A DNA stretch of 64,000 bases from Stictocephala bisonia (GCA_035578905.1 JAQJVL010000002.1:9548717-9612716); one strand, 5' to 3'. Positions 35,251 to 46,692 are shown, counted from the stretch's first letter. Program-made: numbers and translations. The notes: generated by a model from the sequence alone, not told the origin.

Positions 35251-35499
35251 TGCATAATACCACTGTTGTACCGTTGTAGTGGTATACGAGGGGAGAGAGC
35301 TGCAAATTTCCTTTCTGTATAATGGGCGGGCTCAGAAACTGAGACTGGACAGCCATATTATGTTAATGAGTGAGAAGATACGCTGATGTTGTGCGAACAA
35401 TGGAAAGGAAGACGTAAATCGAGAGTGCTTAAATATACTCAGATTTGAGATGGAGGCACAGCTTGAGGGTATTTTAAGGCGAATTTGTGAATAGGAAGG

Positions 35500-35865
35500 A
35501 TTAAATGTGTAGTCTGGTTACTTACTGAGTTTCCTTAGCTCAGAGAGGACCATTTATTAATAGCCTATTAGCCAGGGCATCTAAGGGACCTACATCTTTC
35601 CGTAAAATTTCATCCAAGTAGTGTTGGTCTGATTTTCAGTTAATTGACAAGCCTGACACTCAGTTATCTTCCCTACACAACATCAGAAACTTTACTACTA
35701 CACAACACTGACACCTCAGACTTCTCTAGTAGTGTCCACGTTGAAAGCTATTATTGAGTGAATGCCATGTCAGTCAATTAAGAGGATCGAGTATAGAACC
35801 AATCACCTTCAATCTGGTCAACACTTTGTCCCCACTTTGTTAGAGTACTGCACCACCACAAAGAA
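35500..35865 (-). repeat. A repeat, minus orientation
   Basis: From GTCTGGTTACTTACTGAG (tail side) through GGTCTGATTTTCAGTTAATT, TCTAGTAGTGTCCACGTTGA and CGCCATGTCAG-like GTGAATGCCATGTCAG to the head at CTGCACCACCAC. The extreme tail is missing. Confidence 0.75.
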
Positions 35866-35879
35866 ACAGATATAGCATT

Positions 35880-36080
35880 TAATAGTGCGCTAAATGTGTG
35901 TCGAGTAGTTATTTCTCGAGTTTGCCATGCGGATGACAGAACCAGCACTTCCCTTATTCCCCCAAATCCTCAAGGATAAGCGTATTAGTAAAGATGTATT
36001 AAAGATGTACATTAGTTGAAATCTACTCATATCAGCCACTTATGCGTTCGTTGTGGCCATAAGAAATCAACTGGTTTGTT
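35880..36080 (+). repeat. D repeat
   Basis: GTGTGTCGAGTAGTTATTTC, CCAAATCCTCAAGGATAAGC and CTTATGCGTTCGTTGTGGCC match the copy at 16680-16990 in order. It begins directly after the A repeat. Confidence 0.65.
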
Positions 36081-36589
36081 TCATTTCTATGGCCTATAAA
36101 GATGATAGATCAACTCATGATTATAAGATTTAAATATAATTTTTCAGAAAATCTCAGACTCTCATTGTATAAGAAAATAATAAACATTTGGGAAATATAA
36201 CTTTCAAGTCCTGCCAAGGGAATTAAAAATATTAGTAAAGAAAATATAAGACATTGAAAACATTACGGTTCAATCCCATACCTCATAATAGATCAGTTAT
36301 CTTAGGATTATAATCCTGATTTAAAAACTAATATCTAATAGAGTATTGCCTGTACAGAGAGTTGAGCAGTTGTGACAAGCTTCTCTAAAAAGATCTTGTT
36401 ACTTATTAATGTAAGAAAAATTAAAATATTAGAAAAAGTACTTGCAATGGAAAATTAGTTCAAACTCTATATTATTTCAATCTAAATTTTGCAGTTTTTC
36501 ATAAAAACTGATAATCTTAGCCCCTCAAGTAAAAAAGTACATATTACTAATAAGAAATAAAATAACCAATATTTGATTACAAAAAGATC
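36081..36589. other. AT-rich DNA, no feature supported
   Basis: Unstructured sequence between the D repeat and the GC-rich island. Confidence 0.45.
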
Positions 36590-36990
36590 TTTTCCTGTCG
36601 AATAGAATCGACATGTATTCGGCTATTTACAGGCTTTGATGACGTTGTCACGTTTGCTCCTCCTCGAAGCTCCCTGATTGGTTCTCATCCCTTTTGTTTC
36701 GGGGCAAATTTTGTGTAGAGGGGAGTACACGTAAATAGTTCGAGCAACGGTTTTCTCGGACTGTTTTGCCGCCACCATTAGATGTTTGCCGCTTCTTTAA
36801 TCGTTCCGGAAATTTTCCTACGGAAAGCTTATGAGAAGCTGTGCTGTTCCGCGCAGTGTGGGTGTTTGTTTCATTGTACGCGACGTTTACGTGTCCGGTG
36901 GCGCCTTTCGATTAAATCGACGGCAACATTCCTGAGGCAGAATCATAAAATCATAAAAAAGGTCAAGATATATAGAATTATAGAAAATAA
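36590..36990 (+). promoter_or_regulatory. GC-rich island, possible promoter/first exon
   Basis: This island has many CpGs in an AT-rich region. It contains an inverted CCAAT (GATTGGTTCTC near 36676) and GCCGCCACC just upstream of ATG at 36782. From there a 71-codon plus-strand frame (MFAASLIVPEIFLRKAYEKL and on) enters AT-rich DNA and ends at 36997. No strong donor follows the GC-rich part, and the frame's last third is AT-rich readthrough. It might be a promoter with a 5' UTR, or a fragment of another element. No TATA box is obvious. Confidence 0.25.
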
Positions 36991-36997
36991 TTTATAG

Positions 36998-37854
36998 CAG
37001 AAAATTTAATCTAGAATATTAAGAAGATAATAAATTATTATTATTTCACAAATTAAAATTTAATTTAATTCTATTCCATTCTATTTACAGTGCAGTTGGA
37101 TGTAAAATGTACTTTATACTTTTTTACTAAAGTTTCTACTTAAAACACTTTTCTTATAGTTTTAAATGTTCTCTTTGTTCATACTACAACGCCTGCTTTA
37201 TCTAAGATAGGCAAAATGAGATCAGCATCTACATTGCGTTTCATGAGCGAAGGCGTTCATTATGCACAAGACGTGTTCAAGTTGCACTTGGCCATCACGC
37301 CTTATGTTGTTGCTATGATGCAGCGTTAATGTTAAATACTAGGTTAATTAATTGTGTTTACCTTTATTTGTAAACAACTGTTGAAAACTAGTTTTAGAAC
37401 ATCGAAAATATCAATATTTACCCAAAAAGGAAAACGAAATTCAAAAATTCTAAATTATTTATTTCTTATGGACATTTACATGTATCAAGAATGGTCAATA
37501 TATTTAGATTGACTAAATAGTAACATGATCTCTATAATTCAGTAATTAAAAACCAATTAAGAGATAAAAATAACAGTATTGTTCATACTTTTTACTGGTA
37601 TGGTTAGTTGGGGCACAAACATTCAGAGTTAATAAACACAGTTTTCCACAAGAAAATCTTTTAGGTTATTTTAAAAAAGATGATACTGAGAGGCTGATTT
37701 TTTGATGATCTAGCTATCTATTATAAACTCTGGGTCCCAAATATTCTATTGATTTACAGAACATGTTATTACTATAATGGTGTACACTTAAGTTGTTTTT
37801 ATTTCTGGTAGAATATGTATGATTGTAGGTAGGAACATTTTTAATATCCACAAT
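36998..37854. other. AT-rich DNA, no gene seen
   Basis: A GC-richer piece at about 37190-37330 (GATCAGCATCTACATTGCG, GGCCATCACGCCTTATG) has no long frame. Otherwise featureless up to the minisatellite. Confidence 0.4.
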
Positions 37855-39252
37855 ACTCCTGTACGTGTAAGGGAGGGCGGGTGGGTCAATACCACTGTAT
37901 GTGTATGGGAGGGTGGGTGGGACAATACTAATGAATGTGTATGGGAGAGTGGGTGGGTCAATACTACTGTATGTGTATGGGAGCGTGGGTGGGTCAATAC
38001 CACTGTATGTGTATGGGAGGGCAGGTGGGTCAATATCACTTTACGTGTATGGGAGGGCAGGTGGGTCAATACCGCTGTATGTGTATGGGCGGGCGGGTGG
38101 GTCAATACTACTGTACGTGTATGGGAGGGCGGGTGGGTCAATACCACTGTATGTGTATGGGAGGCCGGGTGGGTCAATACTACTGTACGTGTATGGGAGG
38201 GTGGGTGGGTCAATACCACTGTATGTGTATGGGTGGACAGGTGGGTCAATACCACTGTATGTGTATGGGAGTGTGGGTGGGTCAATACCACTGTACGTAT
38301 ATGGGCGGGGGGGAGGGTCAATAACACTGTATGTGTATGGGAGGGTGAGTGGGTAAATATCACTGTATGTCTATGGGAGGGTGGGTGGGTCAATACCACT
38401 ATATGTGAATGGGAGGGCGGGTGGGTCAATACCACTGTATGTCTATGAGAGGTTAGGTGGGTCAATACTACTGTACGTGTATGGGAGGGTGGGTGGGTCA
38501 ATACCACTGTATGTGTATGGGTGGACAGGTGGGTCAATACCACTGTATGTGTATGGGAGTGTGGGTGGGTCAATACCACTGTACGTATATGGGCGGGGGG
38601 GAGGGTCAATAACACTGTATGTGTATGGGAGGGTGGGTGGGTAAATATCACTGTATGTCTATGGGAGGGTGGGTGGGTCAATACCACTATATGTGAATGG
38701 GAGGGCGGGTGGGTCAATACCACTGTATGTCTATGAGAGGTTAGGTGAGTCAATACCACTTTATGTCTATGGGAGAGCGGGTGGGTCAATTCCACTGTAT
38801 GTGTATAAGGACAGGTGGGTCAATACCACTGTATGTGTATGGGCGGGTGGGTGGGTTAATACTACTGTGCGTGTATCGGAGTGCGGGTGGGTCAACACCA
38901 CTGATATGTATGGGAGGACATGTGGGTCAATACCACTGTACGTGTATGGGAGGGCGGGTGGGTCAATACTACTGTACGTGTATGGGAGGGTGGGTGGGTC
39001 AATACTACTGTACGTGTATGGGAGGGTGGGTGGGTCAATACCACTGAATGTGTATAGGTGGACAGGTGGGTTAATACCACTGCATATGTATGGGAGTGTG
39101 GGTGGGTCAATGTCACTGTACGTGTATGGGCTGGCGGGAGGGTCAATACTACTGTATGTGTATGGGAGGGCGGGTGGGTCAATAGTATTGTACATGTATG
39201 AAAGGGAGGGTGGGTTAGTACCACTGTATGTGTATAGGAGGGTGGGTGACAT
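37855..39252. repeat. 36-bp minisatellite array, ~38 units
   Basis: The monomer is about GTCAATACCACTGTATGTGT plus ATGGGAGGGTGGGTGG, exactly 36 bp in most units. Because 36 is divisible by three and the monomer lacks stops in several frames, long frames appear on both strands, including 335 codons on the minus strand with the 12-residue period HTVVLTHPPSHT. Units differ by scattered substitutions. The plus strand is G-rich and the complement C-rich. The same monomer appears in short arrays at 4728-4995 and 18694-18776. Confidence 0.95.
38170..38745. repeat. 288-bp higher-order duplication in the minisatellite
   Basis: 38170-38457 and 38458-38745 are tandem copies of an eight-monomer block. 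Marker variants (GTACGTATATGGGCGGGGG, AATAACACTG, TATGTGAATGGGAGGGC) recur exactly 288 bp apart, for example 38281 and 38569. I noticed few differences over most of the length (such as A/G at 38347), so the duplication is recent. Confidence 0.9.
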
Positions 39253-39804
39253 AGGAAATGTAGTATATTTTTGACATTCATCCATAACGTGGTCAGATTG
39301 TAGTAATCTAATTGGCGTGCGTCATCTAAATTTTCCCTATAACAACCCTAAAATAACATAGAAAAAATAAGAAATAAACCTGCTTGAAATATTTTTACAT
39401 AAATCATGTTTAATGTATTGATAGTATTTATATACAGTATTTATATATTTTATTTCATCTCTAGTTTTGTCTCAAATCTGTGTAATCCTGTAAACATAAA
39501 CGTATAAAAGAAATGCGTTCTAAAAAAGCAATTAATAGGTCTTAAACCGCAATTAATAAATCTTAAACGTAAAACAATGAACTAGTAGAAAATTAAGAAT
39601 TTGAACTACTACATTAGTGTTTTAGAAGTAGCCAATTTCTATGAAATCAAAACAATTGAGGTTATTGTCATTATTTATGAACGCTTTAAAAAGAACATTT
39701 GTATAACTCTTGTTTCATTTTCAAACTTAATAAAAAATATTTACCATGATACAGATGTTGACACAAAAACAACCCTGATAGACAGCTGATAGAAACACTC
39801 AAAA
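39253..39804. other. AT-rich DNA, no gene seen
   Basis: A 62-codon plus-strand frame at 39601-39789 is AT-biased and unsupported by splice sites or family resemblance. Confidence 0.4.
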
Positions 39805-39900
39805 CACTCAAGCCCAGCTGATAGATGAAGTTTGATAGATAGCCGTGACTGACAGCTTCAATGACGCCAAGGTGAAATGTAGGTCACATTTTTATTGATA
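39805..39900 (+). repeat. Left arm of an imperfect inverted repeat
   Basis: CACTCAAGCCCAGCTGATAG, GAAGTTTGATAGATAGCCGT and AATGTAGGTCACATTTTTAT pair in order with the reverse complement of 42690-42790. Spacing between arms is about 2.8 kb. Confidence 0.65.
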
Positions 39901-40344
39901 TGGGTTGTAAACTTTTCTTAGGTTACAGAATTCAATGTAAAGAATATTGTCACAAAGTTTTTGGTTTTATATTATTTTTCCGATTTAGATTTTTTTGTTT
40001 ATAAGAGATTGTTATTGAAACGTTCTTTTAAAATTGTTAAAAACCTGAATTGTGACTACGCGTAATGTAATAGCTGCCTAGATAAATGTTTTATAGCATT
40101 TATTTATAATACTGTTTATAATTTTTATATTTAGTTTTAGAAAGAGGTTAGTTTTTTGTCACCGAATACTGATACAACGCAGATAAAACCTACTGATTCT
40201 ATTAACCTCACAAAAAAAAACAATAAATAAAAAATATATTACTTAAGTGACTATTTTTTTATAGATTTCTATAGTGTCTATTTCTTTGAAAAATATATCA
40301 CTTGAGGTGTTTCTTCACGCATATTTCCAGCAAACTTGCTACTT

Positions 40345-40625
40345 TTATATTTGTGCTAAGGCCAGCTGCGCTTTCTCTGACAAAATAAACACTTGAAGGG
40401 CTATTTCTTTCAAAAATATATTTTTGACAAAATCTAACATTTGAGGAAATGTTTTTATAAAATTGGGATTATTTATTTGGAAAAAACTATCAATTAATGG
40501 ACAATTTGTATGATCATTACATTTGCTGTAAGGGAATAAAAAACTGCTAGGTAAAAATGTTTGGCATAAATCAGATGAACTATTTATCATTTCCACAACA
40601 CTACAATTATATTTAATCGTGAAAG
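40345..40625 (-). CDS. Candidate terminal exon, unknown protein
   Basis: On the minus strand an acceptor (AAAATCATTTAG) precedes a 93-codon frame ending in a stop at 40345. Segments include YNCSVVEMINSSSDLCQTF, NCPLIDSFFQINNPNF and KEIALQVFILSEKAQLALAQ. Joined to the donor at 42467, the split codon becomes GCT and the frame continues without a stop. The intron would be 1841 bp and contains a LINE fragment and a poly-T tract. The residue mix is protein-like, but I recognise no domain. It lies inside the inverted repeats at 39805/42790, so it could be a host gene or a transposon-borne one. Confidence 0.4.
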
Positions 40626-41506
40626 CTAAATGATTTTATATAATATAAATAAGTGGAATTCTGTTTAACAATCAAGTTCTATTTGGGGTGGAATGGATAC
40701 ACGTCATAGGGGTTGTACTTGGAAGGGTTAGTGATCAGTGCAAGACAGGAAGCCACAATCATGTTTGCACTATACATTATGCATGAATAACTAACATGTT
40801 TGCTAGTAGCAAACTCCTACACTGTAGCTCCACACGACAGAAAATATAACAAAAAAAGATGATTTTAGGGTATATAGTTTTAAAAGAAGATTTTATGATA
40901 CATAAATATATCTGCCTGTTCAATGCTTTCTTTTAATCTGCGGGTTCTATCCTCTCTATTTGTACATCCTCTACATGTTTTATCCTCTACATAGATTACA
41001 TTAATAATAAAAAGCATTAATACAATTTCAAAAATAAATAGTTTGCCAAACTTTAATCAACTAAATAGAGACTCAGTACAGGCGAGAAAAAGATTATCCA
41101 TGACTTTATAAATGTAACATAAAGAAAAAATCATGCCAAATAAAATTAATACCACCTTAAGAAGTAGAAAACTATCAGTGAAAGAATGGCAAGATTACAT
41201 AACATAGAAAACAATACTCAAACAATTTAGAAACAAATGTGTTTCAGATTTAACAACAAATAAAAATAATAGTTACAATAGCAAATAATTAACTTTAAAC
41301 ATGCAATTTCAACAAATAAACGCTGGCTAACTTAATTAATTAATTGACATTTGCTATTTATAAAAATATAAGTAATAAAGAGAAAATCTGTTAGTAAATT
41401 AAAAAAAACATTATTTTATGTATTGAGATTTTTATTCAAACATAATCTTGTGGATAAAATTTTATGATTTGTCATAATTTTTACTATTAAGTTAAATCAA
41501 CGCCAT

Positions 41507-41511
<5 letters not shown>

Positions 41512-41540
<29 letters not shown>
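41512..41540. repeat. 29-nt poly-T tract
   Basis: An uninterrupted T run, equivalent to a poly-A on the minus strand. It may mark the 3' end of an old minus-strand retro-insertion, but no matching element could be identified next to it. Confidence 0.8.
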
Positions 41541-41679
41541 GTAATTTACCACTGCCATAGATGGGTAATTTTTTCCAATTGGTAAATGTACGATAACATA
41601 AAAATAGTATTTTTAAAAGTTTGAAAAACATTAATATCTAACATAGGTATGAAGTGGATAGAAATAGGACGTCAGGAGG

Positions 41680-42170
41680 CACTACTTAAAGAATTCAATA
41701 GGATCTTGAATGCCCCGCACCTCCCCATTACCCAGGATCTCCCAAGTCAGAAAGGTCGCTTGAATCTCGAAACCCATCTCTATGTACTGCTTTCCAGTTG
41801 AGCAGATCAAATTTTTCTCCCAACATTTTTTGGCGAGAAATAGTTTTGATGGACGAAATAAGTTCCTTATTAATGATCCGTTAATACCTGTTAGGTGGGA
41901 TGAAGCTCCCTCGTAGGGAGTGGACATTGTTGAATCGGTTCCGAACTGAAGTAGACAGATGTAACTATTGGAAATACAAATGGGGATTGACAGTAAATCT
42001 GTCATATGATTGCAGGGAGTCTATCCAAACAATGGATCACATAGTTTCAGAGTGACCCTTGTGCTGTTTTACGGAGGGATTAGCTAGCATAGATAGAATC
42101 AGTGAGGCAGATCTTAAATAGCTAGATAGATTAGATTTAGCTTTTTGACAGGAGATCAATTTGTTATTTA
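41680..42170 (+). pseudogene. LINE C-terminal fragment with Zn-knuckle-like block
   Basis: The plus strand from about 41920 encodes LLNRFRTEVDRCNYWKYKWG, then YDCRESIQTMDHIVSE and a Cys-Pro-like position mutated to a stop. The HxxxxC/CDC...QTMxHIV...CP block is typical of the C-terminal region of several insect LINE proteins. Upstream homology is too eroded to translate. The minus-strand ORF 41682-42005 is its shadow. Multiple stops make it non-functional. Confidence 0.7.
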
Positions 42171-42466
42171 TTTATTTATTTTTAATGTTTATTATAATTT
42201 AATGACTTTTGGAGCTTTTTCCAAGTATAAACTACAGCTTTTATATAATTTTAAAATTAAAAAAAGGGTGGCTGATAAAACAACCAAGTGCTATTTATAT
42301 CTAACATAGGAAATTTAAAGAATTTTCTGTATATTAACAATAAGCAAAATCAAATTTCAGTTAATTATTACATAGTCTACAATATTAAGTCAATATGAGA
42401 GTTAGATTTACGCATTCTTAAAGCCTCTTGAGCTAATATATATAACAAATAATAAGATAAACTTAC

Positions 42467-42511
42467 CTTTTTCGTCTTCAGCTACAACATCCAATAAATA
42501 GGATTTTGTAG
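42467..42511 (-). CDS. Candidate exon upstream of 40625
   Basis: On the minus strand, acceptor CCTTTGTCGTGTTCAG and donor GAAAAAG|GTAAGTTTA bound a frame reading TKSYLLDVVAEDEK. The same frame stays open upstream to about 42605 (KLSFITNNKVNVPLSCSA), so the exon could be longer. Another frame just upstream is also open (TQPKFDISEIESKFFKVIYK), hinting at a frameshift or an additional exon. Phase matches the terminal exon at 40625. Confidence 0.42.
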
Positions 42512-42689
42512 CTGAACACGACAAAGGTACGTTAACCTTATTATTTGTTATAAAGGATAGCTTAAAACCTATTTTTGTAAATGACTTTAAAAAATTTACT
42601 TTCAATTTCAGAAATATCGAACTTTGGTTGAGTTAACAGTAATGAATGAAGATTATACCGTATAGAACCGTACAGAGGCGTAAGTCTAT

Positions 42690-42790
42690 AAATAAACCAT
42701 GTGACCTACTATCACGAGAGGTGATCCTGTGACGTCACTGGAGCAGTCGTGACATCTATCAAACATCATCCATCAGCTGGCTCGAGTGCT
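42690..42790 (-). repeat. Right arm of the inverted repeat, with CRE palindrome
   Basis: The mate of 39805-39900. It includes a perfect CRE (TGACGTCA, 42730-42737) and a TATA-like CTATAAATA near 42689-42697. The arm lies directly 5' of the candidate exon at 42511 on the minus strand, so it could act as promoter or be the end of a transposon. Confidence 0.55.
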
Positions 42791-43395
42791 TGCCAACTGT
42801 TACGTATAAGCTATTTTTGAACGAAACATAAATATAATTAATAATGACCAGTTATATACTACAGATTCAGTTCAATTGAGTTTGAAAATAATAAATGTAT
42901 TTGAATTTGAATACATGTAATTTTTTTTCTTATATTTATCGAATTATTCAAACTCACTTGATTTATTCGTATTTAGGCTGTCTGAAAGATACCTTAGAAA
43001 CACATAAATAAATATTTCGATTATCATTTAGGTATAATTAATTAATTAATCCTTCCTCCCCTACGAGATTAAACGATGTAGTTAACAATCTTGTTCCGCC
43101 TTATTTTTGGAAATATTTTCTCTGCTAAGCCAAAAACAAAACGTTTATTTTGCTATCAACAATTTTAATCAAACGTTCGGTGCTCAAGTTAATTAGAAAC
43201 CGAGATACTATTGTCTGGCCTCAGGACTCGAGTGCCAATTACAGCTGTAAAGAAGTTGTTTTAATTACCCAGTTTTAGTTAATTTATTACAATTAATTGT
43301 AAAATTCATAGGATGGTTATGTAAATTTAAAAATTAATAATATATTCCATAAAAATATGTATTTTTGTAATAATTAGTATTATTCGGATTTGAGA

Positions 43396-43403
43396 TGACG
43401 TCA
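43396..43403. promoter_or_regulatory. CRE palindrome
   Basis: A perfect TGACGTCA, followed 19 bp later by a consensus donor-like AAG|GTAAGTATG (plus strand, exon side ending at 43422). No TATA box or coding frame is attached. Function is only a suggestion from the motif. Confidence 0.25.
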
Positions 43404-43440
43404 CATCTTGTACGTTTTTAAGGTAAGTATGATTAAATGC

Positions 43441-43855
43441 TAAAGTGTAGGATGAGTTTGGACGACCGTTGTAGTCTTGTTACTAACTGAGTTTGACTTA
43501 GCTCAGAAAGGACCATTTATTAATAATCCAATAGCCAGAGAAACCAGGGGATAACAACTTTAAGTGGAATCTGAACCACGGCGTATTGGTCTGATTTTCA
43601 GCTGACTGGAACTCAACTCACTTTAGTTTCAGATAACAAGCCTATTCTCAGTACTCTTCCCTACACAACATCCGGACCCTGATTACCACCCAACATAGAT
43701 ACTACAGACGTTTCTCATGGTGAAAATTTTGAAGGCAACCTTTGAGCGGACGCTAAGTCGGAATTAATAGGACCATCTAAGGCACCTGCAATCTCCACAA
43801 CACTTTTGCCTCAAGTAGCTGGATTACAGCACTGCACCACTGATGCCGAGAGTTT
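43441..43855 (-). repeat. A repeat, near full length, minus orientation
   Basis: Starts GTGTAGGATGAGTTTGGACG, includes GGACCATTTATTAATAATCC, CTACACAACATCCGGACCCT and GCGGACGCTAAGTCG, and ends CAGCACTGCACCACTGATGC. The middle carries about 25 bp of extra sequence near 43605-43640 relative to other copies. Confidence 0.8.
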
Positions 43856-45964
43856 CATATTCTCTGTAAATGTTAATCTTATGATTTATATAAAAAAGTA
43901 AAACCATGGGTTTCATTCCTCACTATTTTGAACATTTTAAAAGGCAGTTACCACTCATTCGCATAAATGTACAATAAAAATACTTTTGGAAACAAATCTC
44001 CAACTCCTACACTTATAGAGTTAAAATAATGTTATTAATAATATAGAGTTAGGGACTAAATTAAGAATACAAAGTGTCGTCTGAAATGAAATAAAATAAA
44101 TTCATTGCAGGTAATGAATTCATGTAGAAGTACATCTGTCTGTTTATCAGGTCTGGCATAAATGTATGGAAAACGAAATACAATACTTCTTTCCAGCAAA
44201 TACTCGGTGTGGAAGATGGTATCGATGGTAAATAATATAGATACCACACACACAGTAGTATTCATATGCCAAAAGACTTCCTCGGCACATATTCAAATTA
44301 TCAAAGCATGCGAAAGTAACTGTATCTTAATTGGACGTATCTGTTTACTAAAAGCCATAAAACATTTAATTTATCTATAAGAATATGATAAACTTAGAAC
44401 AGTTATAAATATTTTAATTGAAGTTGATGATTTACAGTACAGTAGTTGATTAATGGGTAAAATTCCTTTAGCTGCTCGCCAAACCTAAACTCTTTCTATG
44501 CCAATAACTACCTAAACTACTTATATATTTACAAGAACATGTTGTTATTAGCTTCATTTGTAATGAAAGGACTTGCCTGTAACCATCCTAACCTAACCTA
44601 CACAATATCTTTGTGAGTTTATGTGGAGAAAGCACCTAGGATATATTGTTTAATGAGTGTTTAATACATCCTGCAACATCTTTCAAATCTCCTTTAAAGG
44701 AATTCGATTAATGAGTTAATATTGTAGTCAGTATTAACTCATTAAGTTAAGTATCCACAAATATTTTAAACGGATATGTGGATACTGGTTTAAAATATTT
44801 ATATAGTTTGTTATTTTAAGATAGTGTACAAAACATGTTAAAAATATTATATTCGGCATTTTTCACTTTTATTTATATCTGAATACATAATAATATGTGT
44901 TTTTTAAAGGTGTATTACAACTTTGTAACCTTATGAAAATGCATATTTTTTTCGTTACAATCATAAAACTCAAACTGGAAAATACTCTACTTATTAAATA
45001 AGCAAGATATTTCGGAAAATACTGTATCATTACAAAGGTTGACTATTGCCACATCAGCTGTACAGTGAGCGTTGACAAAATGTTTTTACACAGCTGACCG
45101 ACTTTCCATGATAACTTAAGAATTATTTGGTGAGGGGGGTGGGGGGAGGAGTGGAATAAAAATTAACAGCACACTAAAATTTTAATGGACTAAACTCTAA
45201 TAATAGTGATCCAACAAATTTTATTGGTAGAAACATGGATACAATTTAATAATAATATAAGTAATAGATTAATTGAAATAACATGAAAAATGCCCTTATT
45301 TATGTGGCAAAGTTAGGGCTACCACTTAATCACAATTAATTGGGGTTTTAAGTACGGACAAAACATTTTTCAATTAGCTGTCACTGATTCACAATAGCTA
45401 CCTTTCATATAATGATAAATCAAGCGTAAAATCATTAACAAAAATCCATATTATTAGCCTTCACTTTTTAATCAAACAATACATGTACAAAAACTTGGAT
45501 TAATTGGTCAAAAAAGAGGTTGTTAAAGTGTTTATTTTGATATAAATACATTTTGGAAAAAGTCCCTATATTATTTAACAAAACTGGAAAATACATCTAA
45601 CCATAAGCCTTGATTATATCATTACATACAAAATCAATTACTATTTGATTTTGAAATCTATGCCATAAGTAATGCATTTCATAATAATGAAATGCCTAAA
45701 CTTAATTAAGAAGTGGAAGTAATGATGCGAAGTGAATCGACTATAAAATGCTTTAAAAGCCTACGTCAGGACTTTCTGGAGGGGTGGGGGATAATGATGG
45801 ATGTAAACTACCTTCCTTAATGTCGAGGGATGATGAAGTTAAGGCAGGAATGTACATTTACTAAAAATCTGTTATAGTATGCCTTTTAATTAAAAAAAAA
45901 TGCACTTTACAATATAGTGTTCAATATATATTAAATAGTTTCTTTATCAGTATATTACGCATTG
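43856..45964. other. AT-rich DNA with a perfect hairpin
   Basis: 44708-44745 forms a 14-bp perfect stem (TTAATGAGTTAATA) with a 10-nt loop, followed by partly self-complementary GTATCCAC/GTGGATAC. A G-rich tract (GAGGGGGGTGGGGGGAGG) lies near 45133-45150. Small ORFs at 44056-44380 overlap on both strands and lack support. Confidence 0.45.
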
Positions 45965-46180
45965 GTAGATATACAATACAAGTGAACGTCACAAAGCAAA
46001 AATGTATTACAATAAAATACATAAAATATAAAAATACTATCGTGATCGATTTCGGTAAAGCACGCTAACCATCTTCAGACCGGAGGGATTCCTTTTGATC
46101 ACCATTAAATTTGCACACGATGTACAATATTGTAATAAATTTTTGTTGTGTGACGTTCACTTGTATGGCAATATACATTT
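45965..46180. repeat. F repeat (foldback, Penelope-like?) partial copy
   Basis: Arms at about 45965-46015 and 46122-46175 are inverted copies (AAGTGAACGTCACA / TGTGACGTTCACTT). Between them ATTTCGGTAAAGCACGCTAA and ATCTTCAGACCGGAGGGATT match the arms of the larger foldback at 53878-54786. Confidence 0.65.
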
Positions 46181-46692
46181 CATACTTAACCCCTGGAAAA
46201 AGGAGGCTATGAAAGGTGAAAGACCTTCGTAGAGGTAGAGGATGTAATCTATGGATGGATGGAATGGAGGGAGGGAAATTGGCTGTAAAATGCTCTAGAG
46301 GAGACCCCATAACTGTCAAACACAGAGGGGTGTAATGGACATAAATTTGGCCCTCTAAAGTCTGCGGAACCCTCGAAGTTTAGAACTAGCCTATTGTAAA
46401 TCTGATGGATAAATGTTTTTCTGACGTGTCTCTTAGTTTTGCTTTAATTTTGTGCACAGTTCAAAAATAAAAAAATTCAGAAATAAAAATAAAATCTATT
46501 TATAGTCTTAAAAATATAAAAGTATAAATACTATCGTTCAAATTTATGTTGTTTTGGTTCGATCTAAAATTTAATTATATACCGGTTTATCATTCTATTT
46601 GTTTTTAATTACCGATTACCGATACCGATTACCATTAATTAACATTACCATTAAATTTAATGTTTTAAACAACATTATATTTCATTATTATA
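46181..46692. other. AT-rich DNA, no gene seen
   Basis: The ORF at 46065-46319 (minus) overlaps the F repeat and a GGATGGATGGAATGGAGGGA purine run; it is not a convincing gene. A CCGATTACCGATACCGATTA tract lies near 46613-46632. Confidence 0.4.

Noticed and set aside
37788..38795. 335-codon histidine/threonine-rich protein as a real gene
   Set aside because: The frame follows the 36-bp minisatellite, and several other frames on both strands are equally open.
37855..39252. CRISPR array
   Set aside because: Units are contiguous tandem repeats without unique spacers, and no cas genes are present; the genome appears eukaryotic.
44583..44600. Interstitial telomere repeat (CCTAA)n
   Set aside because: Only two to three units; too short to mean more than chance in AT-rich DNA.
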